Shown piece by piece: positions 62,359-64,000 of a DNA stretch of 64,000 nucleotides. Numbering within the stretch: position 1 is the first letter of the stretch; each line of letters starts with the position of its first letter. The DNA is taken from positions 2,356,001-2,420,000 of the forward strand of contig NZ_FMIB01000002.1 of NCBI RefSeq assembly GCF_900091475.1, given 5' to 3'. The translations under genes and the position numbers were made by a program. This DNA comes from Micromonospora chersina. GTDB taxonomy: Bacteria > Actinomycetota > Actinomycetes > Mycobacteriales > Micromonosporaceae. Under the pieces are notes generated by a model. That model saw only the letters and a program-made list of their open reading frames with translations. It made no database searches and was not told the origin of the DNA.

Positions 62359-63015
62359 TCACCACGAGACCGGCGGGGACTCCAAGCCGTCTGCCGTGAC
62401 CCAGTGGTCAGGCCCGTCGGCGGAGTAGCACTGCCGCTCGGTGAAGGCCCAGCCGGACTCGTCGGTGATCAGCGAGAACGAGAAGAAGCCCTCCGGCGAC
62501 ACGGAGTCGTGACAGGTCAGAGCGACCTGCGAGTTTGCGGGGAAGCCGGACAGCGTGATTGCGTAGCGGAAGCCGTGTGGGGCGGCCGGTCCCGGCTCCA
62601 GCCAGATTTTGGGGCCGTCCGGTTGATATTGGAAGAGGGGGCCGTCGCAAGGCGGAGTGCTGGTTTGGTCAGCTACCAGTTCCGACCAGACGTAGCCAGA
62701 CCATCCGATCTTCGGCCCCTCCCCGACGGTTACCCAGAACCAGCGGGGCGAGGTGCGCTCATAGGGTGCGGCACCATCGCGCCAGCAACGCATCATCACG
62801 TGGGTGCCGTTGGGGAGCCAGTCAACGATTCCGCAGCCGTTCGTGGTGTCATCGGGGTTGGGTAGGTTCGGGCAGGTCCGAAGGTTGGCCCCACCCGAGT
62901 CGGGAGAGCTGACGACGCTGCGCGGGTCGCTCGGTGCCGCTGCAGCGACACCGGGGACGACCAAAACGGCGATGAGGCCGAGCGCCGTCAGCGCGACGGG
63001 TCTGATGGCTCGCAC
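62359..63015 (-). CDS. Secreted protein with an SH3-like region
   Basis: This 218-residue precursor has a Sec signal ending at AAA-AP (about residue 27). The mature part has an SH3b-like stretch (GGANLRTCPN...CGIVDWLPNGTHVMMRCWRDG...FWVTVG...GWSGYVWSELV) and a C-terminal beta-rich half with two Cys pairs. GTG follows GGAGGAA. It may bind wall or external ligands; no enzyme motif is seen. Confidence 0.72.
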   Translation of the reverse strand: MRAIRPVALTALGLIAVLVVPGVAAAAPSDPRSVVSSPDSGGANLRTCPNLPNPDDTTNGCGIVDWLPNGTHVMMRCWRDGAAPYERTSPRWFWVTVGEGPKIGWSGYVWSELVADQTSTPPCDGPLFQYQPDGPKIWLEPGPAAPHGFRYAITLSGFPANSQVALTCHDSVSPEGFFSFSLITDESGWAFTERQCYSADGPDHWVTADGLESPPVSW

Positions 63016-63502
63016 TCTTCCTCCTCATGGAACGATGACCGACTACTGGTGGTAACTGTCGGCCGCTGGTTCAGGCGACGGGTAATGATTGACGATCTTA
63101 ATATTCATGCCGTCGGTCGGGTTGGCTGAATTGTGAGTGCGTCAAGCCGCCACATCAATGTCAAACCTCCTCAAGGGCAATGATGTGACCTAGTTCACGA
63201 GCATGTTTGAAAATGGATACGACCGTTTCGGGCGATACGTCAGCAACTTGCCGGGCGCGATACATGAATCAAATTTTCGTTCGAACGGACTTGCCGGTCT
63301 ATGGCACACTGCCTCCGGAGTCAACCTTGGGTCGCGAACGGAGTTCCTTACGCGTGCCGGCGCGGCGCGGTTGCTGATCTTATTCCTTTCGATGATGGAG
63401 GTCGCCGGGGGGTGTCCAGACCCGTTCCCTGTGTTGCCGGCTTGGGCTGTATCCCGGTTAATAAGACAAGCAATTAATGCTCCGGCTTGATATAAAGAGA
63501 AT
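63016..63502. other. AT-richer intergenic region
   Basis: This stretch has lower GC than the rest of the window, for example near 63090-63110 and 63250-63280. A 95-codon rightward frame (63203-63490) has no ribosome-binding site and non-actinobacterial codon use, so I do not call it a gene. TATAAAGAGA lies just before the final partial gene. Confidence 0.4.
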
Positions 63503-64000
63503 GTGTCCGTCGACGATCTTGGTGAGCGTGAAGGGCTGCCGGTGGTGTCCAGCAACAAGCGTTCTTTTCTGCAGCGCACGTCGATCGCGTTTCTGCTCGC
63601 CGCCGTAGGTGCGGTATCCGGGATCGCGCAACTGGTTGGCGGGTTCATCGCCGGCAGGATGCTGATTATCTGGTCCGCTGCTATCACCCTGATCCTGGTC
63701 GGCGTTGCTGTCGGCATCGACGAGCTCTGGATGCGGCAGCGCCTCCAGCGCGTATTTGCCCGACGGGCCGTCTTGGTCACAACCACTGCCGCAGTCGCCC
63801 TCGGTATCGGTGTAGGCGCTGGCTACTTGATCGCTGCATATCCTTACGGAGAAAAGCCCCGCTCTTCGGCCGGGCAGACCCCGGCCCCCAAGCCCTCCGA
63901 AGGCGGCGACGGGGTAGTGGAAATCGCCGGCAACCGACTTGGGTCCCCCGTATTCGGCGACAATACGGGGCGTGCGGCTCCAGCGGGTGTTCCGAGGATC
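63503..64000 (+). CDS. Membrane protein, cut by the window edge
   Basis: The frame runs 166 codons to the right edge without a stop. It has three hydrophobic segments (about residues 27-48, 54-71 and 88-112: SIAFLLAAVGAVSGIAQLVGG, MLIIWSAAITLILVGVAVG, AVLVTTTAAVALGIGVGAGYLIA), then a Pro/Ser-rich external linker. The GTG has only a weak AAGAGA upstream. The codon pattern supports coding. No family is recognised from this part. Confidence 0.65.
   Translation, partial: MSVDDLGEREGLPVVSSNKRSFLQRTSIAFLLAAVGAVSGIAQLVGGFIAGRMLIIWSAAITLILVGVAVGIDELWMRQRLQRVFARRAVLVTTTAAVALGIGVGAGYLIAAYPYGEKPRSSAGQTPAPKPSEGGDGVVEIAGNRLGSPVFGDNTGRAAPAGVPRI

Noticed and set aside
63203..63490. A 95-codon rightward frame in the AT-richer region
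   Set aside because: No ribosome-binding site, weak codon bias and no recognised motif.

Overview
The window is a high-GC actinobacterial chromosome segment. GC-rich codon thirds, frequent GTG starts, Tat and lipoprotein signals and the gene families together suggest a Micromonosporaceae-like organism; that placement is inference. It divides into three parts: a copper-handling and respiratory region (1 to about 29.5 kb), an integrated conjugative element (about 29.6 to 59.7 kb), and a decayed right flank (59.8 to 64 kb).

Copper and respiratory region. Genes here include a CopD-like C-terminus, a DHA2-type MFS exporter, a BlaR-like M56 protease with a BlaI/CopY repressor, a DUF305 lipoprotein, an ABC exporter, a CopB-type (CPH) P-type ATPase, a DUF2933 peptide, a two-component system, a Tat-exported multicopper oxidase and a Cys-rich DUF326 copper-storage-like protein. 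CsoR-like boxes (ATACCCC-N3-GGGGTAT type) lie before the MFS gene, the ATPase gene and a decayed copZ-like fragment. A second 20-bp operator type (CTACTA...TAGTAG), typical of BlaI/MecI/CopY repressors, occurs three times: between the DUF2752 and beta-propeller genes, before an NlpC/P60 cell-wall hydrolase, and before a nuo-like operon. That operon encodes only the membrane arm of complex I (A, H, J, K, L, M, N). In place of the peripheral subunits it has one 535-residue protein with a degenerate NuoB-like domain, a very His/Met-rich middle and a possibly NuoD-related end. NuoC, E, F, G and I are absent. This is the strongest candidate for an undescribed system.

Conjugative element. A leftward block holds a tyrosine integrase, excisionase, a frameshifted C5-cytosine methyltransferase, a tandem active/degenerate DNA methyltransferase pair and a possible sigma-like regulator. 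A 1.1-kb non-coding control region follows, with 26-bp tandem repeats and one arm of a 49-bp inverted repeat. A rightward block encodes VirB2-, VirB6-, PrgI/VirB3-, VirB4- and VirD4-like transfer proteins, a replication-relaxation protein, a GGDEF protein, a VirB1-like wall hydrolase, a MoxR-type ATPase paired with a VWA/HEXXH protein, a DUF4192 protein and several unknown genes. No attachment-site pair or tRNA target was found, so the ends are not fixed.

Right flank. An EcsC-TerB protein, a DUF4262 fragment and a degraded IS5-like transposase between 19-bp direct repeats are followed by a secreted protein and a membrane protein cut by the window edge. No rRNA, tRNA or CRISPR array was recognised.
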